Shown: positions 6,953 to 15,414 of the stretch, in pieces
Layout of the letters: every line of letters begins with the position of its first letter
Position numbering within the stretch: the stretch's first letter is position 1
Assembly: GCF_000721605.1 (NCBI RefSeq)
Contig: NZ_JOIZ01000021.1
Span: 138,335-202,334 of the forward strand
Origin: Streptomyces sp. NRRL S-37
GTDB lineage: Bacteria > Actinomycetota > Actinomycetes > Streptomycetales > Streptomycetaceae
Reading direction: 5' to 3'
DNA: 64,000 nucleotides
Position numbers and translations under genes: made by a program
Notes under the pieces: generated by a model
Database searches by the model: none
What the model saw: the letters and a program-made list of their open reading frames with translations, nothing else
What the model was told of the DNA's origin: nothing

Positions 6953-9900
6953 TCAGCCCGCCGCTACCGCCTTGGCGTACGACAGCACATCCGCCGGGAT
7001 CTCATGCTTCAACTTCCAGGTGATGGCCATCGGCTTGCTGCCCTCGTGACTCTGGTACTCGGCAGGTCCCAGAAGCATCCATGGCTGAGCACCGTTTATG
7101 TCGGTGGTCTTGTAGCGGCGGACGAAGAGCAGTACCTGGCTGCCCTGGGTGGCGTGATGTTGGTATCTCAGCCCGGTCGGGGATGTTTCGGAGGTCTGGT
7201 TCTGGGACTCCCAATGGAACTGCGTCTCGCTCAGCGCGAAGTCGTGGTAGCGGGTCTGAGGAGAAAAGTCCTTCTCGTCCTTCTCCAGGGTGATGAAGAG
7301 CGCGTCCGTCGCAATCGACTCGCACCACCTCACGCCCTCACGGAAGTCGCCGGGCATGAACCCTCCGATGTCTGCCTGTCTGAGCGCAGGGAGGATCTCT
7401 TCTCGGCTGTAGGAGGCGTGCACGGTCAGCGGGATACCCCGGTCGCCGGTCACGCCGAGGAGGGGGATGGGTGCGTGTTCAGTGTGGGCCAGGTTGTACG
7501 CCAGGACTTGGCGCAGCTCGCTACGGAAGGCCTGCTGCTTTCGGAGCATGGCAAACCCTGCGTCGTAGCTTGCGAAGCCTTTCCTGGTGACACCGCCCAG
7601 CGGCCATAGCTGGAAGAACAGCATGCGGGCGTATGCCTTCCCCTGCTCATCGAGGTCGCTGTAGGAGACGGCATCGTCTTCGAGCATGCTGGTGTATCTC
7701 TTCACCCGCAGAGGGTCGTCGACATGCAGAAACGCCGGCATGCGCCTGAGGAGGGCGTCCTCTCCTCCAGGTGCCTCAAGGTCCATCAGGCCGGAGCGGC
7801 GGAGCAGCCCGGTCCAGGAGTTTCCGGTCCCTCGGTATACCTCCTTGATGTCTCGGCCGCTTTCCTCCAGGTAGCGGCCGAGGAGGAGCTCGCCGTAGTC
7901 GGCGACTTCACGGGCCAGCGTGGTCACGTTGACGCTGAGTTGGTCCTTGATGTTGGCGATGATGGTGTGCTTCGCCTTCTCCTCCAGCACGATCTCGCAG
8001 CCTGAGGGGAGCTTCGGGAAGTCATGCTCGATGTGGTCCAGCAGTCGCTTGCGCGTCAGGTTCGTGAGGGCCCGGAACTGGTTCTCGAAGCGGAACTCCT
8101 TACGGTGCTGGCCGATGAAGTCCAGCACGGTCAACACGGCCTTGTTCTCGGAGCGCCGTAGTCCACGGCCGAGTTGCTGAAGGAACACAGTCGCGCTCGA
8201 GGTCGGACGGAGGAGGAGCAGGGTGTCCACGTCCGGGACGTCGACGCCTTCGTTGAAGAGGTCGACCGAGAAGACCACCTGGAGCGTCCCAGACCTCAAG
8301 TCCGCGAGCGCTTGCCGGCGCTGATCGGCCGGCGTCTCCCCGGACACCGCGACGGCGTTGAAGCCAGCCGAGCGGAAGGACTCCGCCATGAAGTGCGCAT
8401 GAGCGACGGAGACGCAGAACCCCAAGGCACGCATGCGGTGTGGGTCTGCCACCTTCTCCTTGACGGCTTTGATGACGAGGCCAGCGCGGACCTTGTTGCC
8501 CGTCAGGACGTTGCTGAGCGAGCTCACGTCGTACGATCCGCGCTTCCACTCCACATCGCTCAAGTCAGTGGTGTCACTGATGCCGAAGTAGTGGAAGGGG
8601 CACAAGAGCTTGTTATCCAGGGCTTCCCACAGCCGCATCTCTGCGGCGATACGGCCATCGAAGAACTCGTCCTGAATGTTCTTGCCGTCCATGCGCTCTG
8701 GCGTGGCAGTCAGGCCCAGCAGCTCCATCGGCCGGAAGTGATCGATGATCTTCCGGTAAGTCGGTGAGGTTCCGTGGTGGAACTCGTCGATCACGATGAC
8801 GTCGAAGTGATCGGGGGCGAGACGATCAAGTGTCCGTGCGTTGAGCGATTGAACGCTCGCGAAGACGTGTGTCCAGCGCTCCGGGATCTCACCGCTGTGC
8901 AGGGACTCTCCGAAGTTCGCATCGAACAGAATTTCCTGATAGGTCCGCAATGACTGCTGCAGGATCTCCTTGCGGTGAGCTACGAACAGCAGGCGCAAAT
9001 CGCGCTTGTGTCTCTCGCGGAGCCGCTTGTAATCAAGTGCAGCCATGATGGTCTTGCCCGTGCCGGTTGCCGCTACCAAGAGGTTCCGGTGTCGGTCGTG
9101 TACCTCACGCTCGACATGGAGGCGCTCGAGCATGTCCCGCTGGTAGGGATACGGCCGTACCTCAAGGCCGGACAGTGTGATGGGGCGGTCTACTGATGGC
9201 GCACCGCCAGCCACTGCCAGCGCTTCTTGCAGACGCTCGCCATCAGTGTGAGGGTCGTATGCCTCGAAGGACGGGTCGTTCCAGTACGACTCGAACGTTG
9301 CTTCAAACTTCCGCATCACATCGGGCGTGGCTACGGAGGACAAGCGAACGTTCCACTCCAGACCATCGAGGAGAGCGGCCTTCGACAGATTTGAGCTACC
9401 GACGTACGCGGTGTCGTAGCCGCTGTCCCGTCGGAACAGCCAAGCCTTGGCGTGGAGCCGTGTTGAGCGGGTCTCGTAGTTGACCTTGACCTCGGCTTCG
9501 AATTCTTCGACCAAGCGGTCCAGCGCTCGCCGCTCAGTGGCGCCGATGTACGTCGTGGTCAAGACCCTTATCGGTACACCTCGCTCATGAGCTGCCCGCA
9601 AGGACCGCTCGATGACCCGCAGTCCGTGCCACTTGACGAAGGCGCATAGGAGATCTACGCGGTCGGCCGTAGCGAGCTCTGCGCGCAGTTCGAATCCGAG
9701 GCTGGGGTCCTCGGGTGAGTTGGTCAGGAGCGCGGTATCTGAGAGCGGGATGCCGGGGCGTACGGCGAAGACTCCTGGCGCCTCCTGCCGCGTGATCGCT
9801 AGGAGCTGCTGAGGGCCATCTGCGACGAGGTCCACCCATTCTTGGGCGCCCTTCAGCGTGCCGATGGACTCCAGGATGTGGTTGGCCGCGTGCACGCGCT

Positions 9901-10108
9901 CCTCGGCCGGCAAGTTCTGTAGAACGTGGCGCACGGTGTGTGAGACGTGTCGCGCAAGTACGTGAGGGACCGACTCCGAACCCACGGCTTCGCTCATCGG
10001 ATGCCAGCCAAGTTGGGAGAGCTGCTGAAGCTTCTGTTCGAAACGGAGCGTGATCAGTTGCTCATACAGGCCCGCGGCAGGTTGGGACAGATCCTCCATC
10101 TCAGACAC
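6953..10108 (-). CDS. Large PLD-nuclease / SF2 helicase / DUF3427 protein
   Basis: About 1,050 aa. Domains in order: a helical N terminus; a phospholipase-D-like nuclease with HAK and GSSNLSKAALLDG (residues about 225-250); an SF2 helicase with Walker A AATGTGKT, DEFHHG in place of DEAH, motif III GLTATP and motif VI QQLGRGLRR; and a C-terminal DUF3427 region. Such fusions are found in defence islands. GTG 10108 is chosen because AAGGAG (10119-10114) stands 5 bp before it; an in-frame TTG at 10135 gives 1,060 aa. G+C in sampled lines is about 57-62%, lower than the surrounding core. It diverges from the SRA-HNH gene across about 160 bp. A role in restriction of foreign DNA is inferred. Confidence 0.88.
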   Translation of the reverse strand: MSEMEDLSQPAAGLYEQLITLRFEQKLQQLSQLGWHPMSEAVGSESVPHVLARHVSHTVRHVLQNLPAEERVHAANHILESIGTLKGAQEWVDLVADGPQQLLAITRQEAPGVFAVRPGIPLSDTALLTNSPEDPSLGFELRAELATADRVDLLCAFVKWHGLRVIERSLRAAHERGVPIRVLTTTYIGATERRALDRLVEEFEAEVKVNYETRSTRLHAKAWLFRRDSGYDTAYVGSSNLSKAALLDGLEWNVRLSSVATPDVMRKFEATFESYWNDPSFEAYDPHTDGERLQEALAVAGGAPSVDRPITLSGLEVRPYPYQRDMLERLHVEREVHDRHRNLLVAATGTGKTIMAALDYKRLRERHKRDLRLLFVAHRKEILQQSLRTYQEILFDANFGESLHSGEIPERWTHVFASVQSLNARTLDRLAPDHFDVIVIDEFHHGTSPTYRKIIDHFRPMELLGLTATPERMDGKNIQDEFFDGRIAAEMRLWEALDNKLLCPFHYFGISDTTDLSDVEWKRGSYDVSSLSNVLTGNKVRAGLVIKAVKEKVADPHRMRALGFCVSVAHAHFMAESFRSAGFNAVAVSGETPADQRRQALADLRSGTLQVVFSVDLFNEGVDVPDVDTLLLLRPTSSATVFLQQLGRGLRRSENKAVLTVLDFIGQHRKEFRFENQFRALTNLTRKRLLDHIEHDFPKLPSGCEIVLEEKAKHTIIANIKDQLSVNVTTLAREVADYGELLLGRYLEESGRDIKEVYRGTGNSWTGLLRRSGLMDLEAPGGEDALLRRMPAFLHVDDPLRVKRYTSMLEDDAVSYSDLDEQGKAYARMLFFQLWPLGGVTRKGFASYDAGFAMLRKQQAFRSELRQVLAYNLAHTEHAPIPLLGVTGDRGIPLTVHASYSREEILPALRQADIGGFMPGDFREGVRWCESIATDALFITLEKDEKDFSPQTRYHDFALSETQFHWESQNQTSETSPTGLRYQHHATQGSQVLLFVRRYKTTDINGAQPWMLLGPAEYQSHEGSKPMAITWKLKHEIPADVLSYAKAVAAG

Positions 10109-10270
10109 ACGGACTCCTTCGATCACGCCGGACAACTCGACTCATGTGTAACAGAGCGCTCTGACAATCCAGGGTGAGGTTGGCCGAAGCTGTTCGCTGC
10201 GTGGTCACAACTCGGCTGTGCTAGCGAGGAGTTCGGCAAGAAATGATCACCTTCGATCCAATATGGATGG

Positions 10271-11314
10271 GTGAGAATCGAACGCGTCATCGGACATGTA
10301 GAGGGCGTGCCCGTGGGCATGGTCTTCCACCGACGAAGAAACGTGCAGCACGCAAAGCTGCACCAAACGAACCAAAAGGGCATCTCTTGGTTGCTCGACA
10401 AGGATGGCAGCAAGGTCGGGGATGCGATCGTCCTGCACGGCGGCTATATGGACGACGAGGACCACTGGGAGTGGATCCGATACACGGGGGCTTCGGAGGG
10501 GAAGGACAAAGACGAATCCACCGGAAGGCTTCTCCGCAGCCAGTCGTGGTCCTACCCGGACAATGCTGCGCTCCTGCTCAGCTATGAGCGCGGCTATCCC
10601 ATCCGTGTGATTCGAGGCTACGAGGGAGACCCGCGGTATTCGCCCTTCGACTCCTACAGGTATGACGGCCTGTACGAGATCACGGAGGTGCGCACGGCGA
10701 TCTCTAAGTACCCGGCTCCCGACGGTTCGCCGATTGAAATCTGCCAGTTTGACCTGAGGCGCTTGCGTGACCAGGAGCAGGTGCAGGCACCGGTCGAACG
10801 GCATGTCATCGACGTATTGGAAGAGCTCGACCATGAGCGAGGTGAGCAAGGAGACGGGCAGCAGGAAGGCGAGGAGTCTCCTGGCGAGCAGTGGGACGTG
10901 GAGAAGTTCCCGCGTTCGCGCAGCATGCAAGTGCGCCGCTTGATCAGGGACACGGCTGCCGTGCAACGGATCAAGCAACTCTATGACGGGGAGTGCCAAC
11001 TGTGTGGCCTGCGTCTGACGGGCCCGGACGGTAGTCCGTACAGCCAGGGCGCCCACATACGGCCTCTGGGGAGGCCGCATTACGGCCCCGACGTCGAGCC
11101 CAACATCCTGTGCCTCTGCCCCAACTGCCACGTGCGACTCGACATCGGAGCGATCGCAGTGGATGAAGACTGGTCCGTCATCGTGCGATCAGATCTTGCA
11201 GGCGCGAGGCTCCTGCCGAAACTCACCGTTAGGGAGAGCCACCGGGTCCACCCGGAGTACTTCCGTTATCACCGAAAGTACTGGGAGCAGAGGGCTTCCG
11301 ATCAGGAGCCATGA
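10271..11314 (+). CDS. SRA-HNH modification-dependent endonuclease (type IV restriction, ScoMcrA-like)
   Basis: 347 aa from GTG 10271. The first 150 residues form an SRA/YDG domain, which flips and reads modified cytosine: GGYMDDEDHWEWIRYTG, Q-S-WSYPDNAALLLSYERG, VIRGYEGD, then YSPFDSYRYDGLYEI. A charged linker follows, and the C terminus is an HNH nuclease with CQLCGL, a GAHIRPLG His, and LCLCPNCHVRLD (two Cys pairs for zinc, catalytic His/Asn). The architecture matches McrA-type enzymes of Streptomyces that cut methylated or phosphorothioated DNA. It lacks an obvious extra N-terminal sulfur-binding domain, so 5-methylcytosine or another base modification is the likelier target. Confidence 0.9.
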   Translation: MRIERVIGHVEGVPVGMVFHRRRNVQHAKLHQTNQKGISWLLDKDGSKVGDAIVLHGGYMDDEDHWEWIRYTGASEGKDKDESTGRLLRSQSWSYPDNAALLLSYERGYPIRVIRGYEGDPRYSPFDSYRYDGLYEITEVRTAISKYPAPDGSPIEICQFDLRRLRDQEQVQAPVERHVIDVLEELDHERGEQGDGQQEGEESPGEQWDVEKFPRSRSMQVRRLIRDTAAVQRIKQLYDGECQLCGLRLTGPDGSPYSQGAHIRPLGRPHYGPDVEPNILCLCPNCHVRLDIGAIAVDEDWSVIVRSDLAGARLLPKLTVRESHRVHPEYFRYHRKYWEQRASDQEP

Positions 11315-11317
11315 ACT

Positions 11318-11920
11318 ATGGGCGTCCGCCTCAGAAGGCAACGGCATGGCCATGAGATGACGAGTGCGGTAGACACACCCTTCGTGGATCAAGGATTAGC
11401 GGCGTTGCTAGGAGCGACGGTCGGTGTGGCCGGGACCGTCCTCGCGTCGGCGATCACCGGGTGGTCGGCGCGGCAGCAGGTGCAGGCTCAGGCGAGGGCC
11501 GAGCATGCGCACTGGCGGAGACAAGTGCGTCGGGACGCCTACAGTGCCTTCCTCGCTCCGGCGACCGAGTGCCAGCACGCTCTGAAGATGGCCGGTCGTG
11601 CGTTCGTGGGCGAACGGGATACCGAAGAGGTCGATCGCAGGCTGCAGCAGGCGCAAGGGCAGCTGGCGCTCGCGCAGGCCGCGTGGGCCAACCTTGCCGT
11701 CGAGGGGCCGGAGGCGGTGGAGCAGGCCGCCCGGAGCGTCTACACCACGCTCAAGTCGACGCAGACGACCCTGCTCGCCTTCCGTGACGCGTCGGCGAAC
11801 GCCCCGGACGGCAACGTCCACTTCGTGGAGCGTCATGCCGTCGAGGTGGCCCGGCTCTCCGAACGCATCGGCGAGTTCACCGCGGCGGCGCGGTCGGCCC
11901 TGGATGATCTCGGGGACTGA
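11318..11920 (+). CDS. Membrane-anchored hypothetical protein
   Basis: 200 aa. ATG 11318 lies 3 bp after the endonuclease stop with AGGAG at 11304-11308, so the two are probably co-transcribed. Residues about 28-50 (GLAALLGATVGVAGTVLASAITGW) form one transmembrane helix; the rest is a charged, Ala-rich helical domain likely to form a coiled coil. I recognise no family. Small membrane proteins beside nucleases occur in defence operons, so an accessory or effector role is possible, but a generic housekeeping protein cannot be excluded. Confidence 0.65.
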   Translation: MGVRLRRQRHGHEMTSAVDTPFVDQGLAALLGATVGVAGTVLASAITGWSARQQVQAQARAEHAHWRRQVRRDAYSAFLAPATECQHALKMAGRAFVGERDTEEVDRRLQQAQGQLALAQAAWANLAVEGPEAVEQAARSVYTTLKSTQTTLLAFRDASANAPDGNVHFVERHAVEVARLSERIGEFTAAARSALDDLGD

Positions 11921-12032
11921 GGTCCTGCGCTGTCGGTCCCATGGGGACAGGGGCTGCACGGATACAGGGACGGGACGCGTGATGTCGGCGGTGGTGCCGC
12001 CGACATCCGTGCTGAGGCCGTCGGGACCGGCG

Positions 12033-12947
12033 TCAGTGGACCGGTTCGGGGCGGTCGGCGCCCAGGTGGGTGGTGAGGAAGTGGGCGGCTCGGTCGAGGG
12101 CGGCGTCCGCCTCGTCGAGGTGGCCGTAGTGGTGCTGGAAGACGTGGGGGAGGCCGGGGCCGATCTCGAGGGTGACCTCGACGTCGGCGGCGCCCGCGCG
12201 GCCGGCCAGCCGGACCGCGTCGTCGAGCAGGACCTCGTTCGCCCCGACCTGGACGAGGAGCGGGGGCAGTCCGATGAGGTCGGCGAAGAGCGGGCTGGCC
12301 AGGGGGTGCGTCCGGTCGCCCGTGCCGACGTAGAGATCGGCGTAGGCGCGTATGCCGGCCTCGGTGAAGAGGGGGTCGGCGTCCTCCTTGGAGCGGATGC
12401 TCTCTCCGGAGAGGGTGAGGTCGGTCCAGGGGGAGAAGACGGCCACGGCGGCCGGCTGCGGCAGTCCGGCCTCCCGGGCCGCGAGCAGGGTGGCGAGGGT
12501 CAGGCCGCCGCCGGCGGAGTCGCCGGCCATGACGAGGTCCCGCGGGTCGGTGCCCGCCGCCAGCAGTGCGCGGTAGGCGGCGAGCCCGTCGTCGACGGCC
12601 GCGGGGAAGGGGTGCTCGGGCGCCAGCCGGTAGTCCACCGACAGCGCTCGCAGCCCGGCACGGCGGGCCAGTTCGCCGACCAGGCCCGCGTGGGTGTCCG
12701 GTGAGCCGACGACGTAGCCGCCGCCGTGCAGGTAGAGCAGCCGGCCGCGGCCGGAGGCTTCGGCCGGTTCCAGTTCCAGGGCCGGCCGCCCGCCCAGGAC
12801 GGTCTCGCGGGTGACCACGTCCTCCGGCGCGGGGCGGGTGAGCGCCGCGTCGAAATCGTCGCGCTGCTCCTCGGGGGTGGGCCGGGTCTCGCCGCGAGGG
12901 GCGGAACGGAGTACGGCGTCCAGGGCCTTGCGCTGCTGTCGGGACAT
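12033..12947 (-). CDS. Alpha/beta hydrolase, hormone-sensitive-lipase family
   Basis: 304 aa from ATG 12947 (GGAGG just upstream); the frame extends further but runs into the operator. Oxyanion motif YLHGGGYVVGS, nucleophile elbow GDSAGGGL and a late G-PHVFQHH catalytic His give the full HSL-type triad layout. These are esterases acting on short acyl esters. The gene diverges from a MarR regulator and shares a double palindromic operator with it, so expression is probably controlled by that regulator. Confidence 0.88.
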   Translation of the reverse strand: MSRQQRKALDAVLRSAPRGETRPTPEEQRDDFDAALTRPAPEDVVTRETVLGGRPALELEPAEASGRGRLLYLHGGGYVVGSPDTHAGLVGELARRAGLRALSVDYRLAPEHPFPAAVDDGLAAYRALLAAGTDPRDLVMAGDSAGGGLTLATLLAAREAGLPQPAAVAVFSPWTDLTLSGESIRSKEDADPLFTEAGIRAYADLYVGTGDRTHPLASPLFADLIGLPPLLVQVGANEVLLDDAVRLAGRAGAADVEVTLEIGPGLPHVFQHHYGHLDEADAALDRAAHFLTTHLGADRPEPVH

Positions 12948-12974
12948 GCGGGCCTCCACGGGTCGGATGCGAGG

Positions 12975-13043
12975 ATGGATTCCTGGGAATCCATCTGTCC
13001 GGTCCCAACCGGATTCCGTGGAAGATGATTCCCAGGAATCCAT
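12975..13043. promoter_or_regulatory. Paired palindromic operators between hydrolase and marR
   Basis: ATGGATTCCTGGGAATCCAT at 12975-12994 is a near-perfect palindrome. The same site in reverse orientation (GATTCCCAGGAATCCAT core) lies at 13024-13043. Both are in the divergent promoter region and the second abuts the marR ribosome site, as expected for autoregulation by a MarR dimer. Confidence 0.65.
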
Positions 13044-13054
13044 TGGAGGCTGGT

Positions 13055-13501
13055 GTGGGACACGTCACTTCTGTCTTTGTCGATCTCGTCCGTGTCGAGA
13101 CCCGGCTCTACAACGCGGTGAACGCCCGGCTGCGCGCCGAACGGGGCCTGGGGCTCGGGCAGTTCGAGTTCCTGGAGGTCATCGACCGCGTGCCGGGGTG
13201 CCGCGTGCTCGACATCGTCGGCGAGCTGGCGATCACCGTGGGGGCCGTCAGCAAGGCGGTCGACCGGCTGGTGGCGGCGGGCTGGTGCCTGCGGGTCGCG
13301 CACCCCCAGGACCGTCGCTCGTCCGTCCTCCGTCTCACGCCCGAGGGCGAGGAGCGGCTGGCCGCTTCCCGCCCCGTCGTCGAGAGCGCGCTCGCCTCGC
13401 TGACCGGGGCGGTTCCCCCTGACGACCTGGCCCGCGTCGCCTCGACCCTGGCCACCCTGCGCGCGGCCCTCGAGGCGGGCTCCCACGGACAGCCGGGCTG
13501 A
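13055..13501 (+). CDS. MarR-family transcriptional regulator
   Basis: 148 aa from GTG 13055 with GGAGG at 13045-13049; an upstream in-frame ATG (13025) lies inside the operator and is unlikely. The winged-helix core VLDIVGELAITVGAVSKAVDRLVAAGW and the wing DRRSSVLRLTPEGEERL are typical. It likely represses itself and the divergent esterase gene through the palindromes at 12975-13043, with a small phenolic or lipophilic ligand as inducer. Confidence 0.9.
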   Translation: MGHVTSVFVDLVRVETRLYNAVNARLRAERGLGLGQFEFLEVIDRVPGCRVLDIVGELAITVGAVSKAVDRLVAAGWCLRVAHPQDRRSSVLRLTPEGEERLAASRPVVESALASLTGAVPPDDLARVASTLATLRAALEAGSHGQPG

Positions 13502-13559
13502 GGGGCGCGAGGCCGGCCACGTTGCGGAAGGGGGTGCGGCGGCAGGGGAGAATGAGGGC

Positions 13560-13751
13560 ATGGCGATATGCAAGAAGTGCGGTGCGCACAAGCGCAGTTG
13601 GCCCCGTTCCTGCTCCCGGTGCCGCTCGGGGAGGGACTGGACGGAGCCCGCCGCGGACGCCGCCGACCTCGCTTCGGCGGCGGGACTGTTCGGCTGGCTC
13701 TGGCGAGGAGTCAAGGGGATCGTGCGGCTGGTGCTGCGCGCGGGCGACTGA
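13560..13751 (+). CDS. Small zinc-ribbon-like protein
   Basis: 63 aa. Two Cys pairs (CKKC at residues 4-7, then CSRC at about 18-21) form a short zinc ribbon, followed by a hydrophobic or amphipathic helix (LFGWLWRGVKGIVRLVLRAG). No function is known to me. The reading frame has Streptomyces-like third-position GC and an AGGGC start context, which supports but does not prove expression. Confidence 0.6.
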   Translation: MAICKKCGAHKRSWPRSCSRCRSGRDWTEPAADAADLASAAGLFGWLWRGVKGIVRLVLRAGD

Positions 13752-13847
13752 CCGGGCCCGGAGGACCGTACGCGCCCGGAGGTGTAGAACCGGCCCCGCC
13801 GCTCACCCGGCTCCCACGGGACCCACGTACGACGGAGGGAGCCGGCC

Positions 13848-14684
13848 GTGCGGCAGCATCCGCCCGAGGGCACCGCGGAGATCCTGTTCATCGGCAACGC
13901 CACCCTGCTGATCCGCTACGGGGAGCTGACGCTGCTGACCGATCCGAACTTCCTGCACCGCGGGCAGTTCGCCCACCTCGGCTACGGGCTGGTCGCGCGC
14001 CGGCTGACCGAGCCCGCCGTCGACGTGGCGGAACTCCCGCACGAGGACCTGGACGCCGTCGTGCTCTCGCACCTGCACGGCGACCACTTCGACCGGGTGG
14101 CCCGGCGCGGGCTGGACCGGGGCCTGCCGTTCGTCACCACCCCGCACGCCGCCCGCCTGCTGAAGGGGCTGTACGGGTTCCGCCACGCCACCGGGCTGCG
14201 CACCTGGCAGAGCCGCACCCTGCGGCACGGGGACTCCTCCGTGCGCGTCACCTCGCTGCCCGGCCGCCACGCGCCCGGCCCGCTGCGGGTCCTGCTGCCG
14301 CCCGTGATGGGCAGCATGCTGGAGTTCGGCGACCGCTCGGGGGAGGTCCGGCTGGTCCTCTACCTCTCCGGCGACACCCTCATGTACGACGGGCTGCGCG
14401 AGATCGCCGTGCGGTACCCGGACATCCACCTGGCCGTCCTGCACCTGGGCGGTACGACCCTGCCCGGCGGCCTGGTGGTCACCATGGACGCCGGGCAGGG
14501 CGCCGACCTGCTCGACCTGCTGCGCCCGCGACGCGCGCTGCCCGTGCACCACGGCGACTACACGGTCTTCCGCTCCCCGCTGGAGGACTTCCTCGCGGAG
14601 GCGGGACGCCGGGGCCACGCGGCGCGCCTGGTGCGGTGCGCCCCGGGGGAGCGGGTGACCGTCGGCGACCGGGCGCCGGCCTGA
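13848..14684 (+). CDS. MBL-fold metallohydrolase
   Basis: 278 aa, GTG start behind GACGGAGGGAG. The metallo-beta-lactamase zinc motif LSHLHGDHFDRV (HxHxDH) is intact, with a later GRHAPG His, LSGDT Asp and a C-terminal PVHHGDY His that would complete the di-metal site. It resembles the UlaG/RomA-like branch with an N-terminal G-NATLLIRYGELTLLTDP. Substrate unknown: such proteins act on lactones, phosphodiesters or N-acyl phospholipids. Confidence 0.88.
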   Translation: MRQHPPEGTAEILFIGNATLLIRYGELTLLTDPNFLHRGQFAHLGYGLVARRLTEPAVDVAELPHEDLDAVVLSHLHGDHFDRVARRGLDRGLPFVTTPHAARLLKGLYGFRHATGLRTWQSRTLRHGDSSVRVTSLPGRHAPGPLRVLLPPVMGSMLEFGDRSGEVRLVLYLSGDTLMYDGLREIAVRYPDIHLAVLHLGGTTLPGGLVVTMDAGQGADLLDLLRPRRALPVHHGDYTVFRSPLEDFLAEAGRRGHAARLVRCAPGERVTVGDRAPA

Positions 14685-14708
14685 CCGCACGCCCCTCGGC
14701 CGCCGTCG

Positions 14709-15167
14709 CTAGAGGAACGCCGCCACCCCCATGCCCATCCCGAACAGCACGAAGAAGATCCCCCAGGTCATGTTGGCGGTCGCCGAGTACGACACCTTCC
14801 CCGGCCGTCCGTCCTTGGTGTGGACGACCACCACCCTGCGCGGGTCCCTCGGGTCGTAGCGGAGCACGACCGGGATGCCGGCGTGGAGGGGGTGGGACTC
14901 GTGGTTGAGGGGGGCGCGGCGGTAGGTCTGGGTGGGCGGGGCGTCGAGGTTGTTCACGGGCGGGGCCTGGTAGCGGACCTGAGGGGGGTGGACGACCGGG
15001 CCCTCGCGGCGGGCGCTGCGGGCGACCTCGCCGCGGGTGCGGACGCCCCGGACGCCGAGGCGGTGCAGGGCCCGGCGCTGGCGCAGGGCGTCGCGCAGGA
15101 TCGCGACGCCCAGGGCCAGCGCGCCGGCGGCCATGATGAGCATGATCGTGAGCCATGGCTGGTCCAT
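14709..15167 (-). CDS. DUF3592 membrane protein
   Basis: 152 aa with transmembrane helices at both ends (residues about 6-25 and 132-151) and a soluble middle domain containing V.LRYDPRDPRRVVV, the signature of DUF3592 proteins. Function unknown. The next gene on this strand (stop at 15415) lies 250 bp upstream with a strong inverted repeat between, so it probably has its own promoter. Confidence 0.8.
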   Translation of the reverse strand: MDQPWLTIMLIMAAGALALGVAILRDALRQRRALHRLGVRGVRTRGEVARSARREGPVVHPPQVRYQAPPVNNLDAPPTQTYRRAPLNHESHPLHAGIPVVLRYDPRDPRRVVVVHTKDGRPGKVSYSATANMTWGIFFVLFGMGMGVAAFL

Positions 15168-15316
15168 GTGGCCTCCCCCGGGGCCGACTTCAGGTCTTCA
15201 CGGAGACGGATGCGGTCGTGCGGCGGTTCCCCGGGCGCTCCCCGGGAGCGGGGCCGCTCCGGCGGGACACCGCCGACACCCCCGGGAGCGCCCGGGGCAT
15301 GCCCGTGCGGGGAAGG

Positions 15317-15380
15317 ATTGGACCGTTTCTCCAGGCGGAACGGCCGCCTGGCGGCGTGTCGTATGGAGAAACGGTCCAAT
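15317..15380. repeat. 17-bp perfect inverted repeat enclosing a second hairpin
   Basis: ATTGGACCGTTTCTCCA at 15317-15333 is exactly complementary to 15364-15380. Between the arms lies a second inverted repeat, CCAGGCGG/CCGCCTGG (15331-15338 and 15344-15351), which shares three bases with the first arm, so two mutually exclusive structures are possible. No T-run follows either side. It lies 3' of the S37 peptidase gene and 5' of the DUF3592 gene. Confidence 0.75.
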
Positions 15381-15414
15381 CAGCCTCCTGTGACGGGGGA
15401 TGCGCCGGCGGTGC

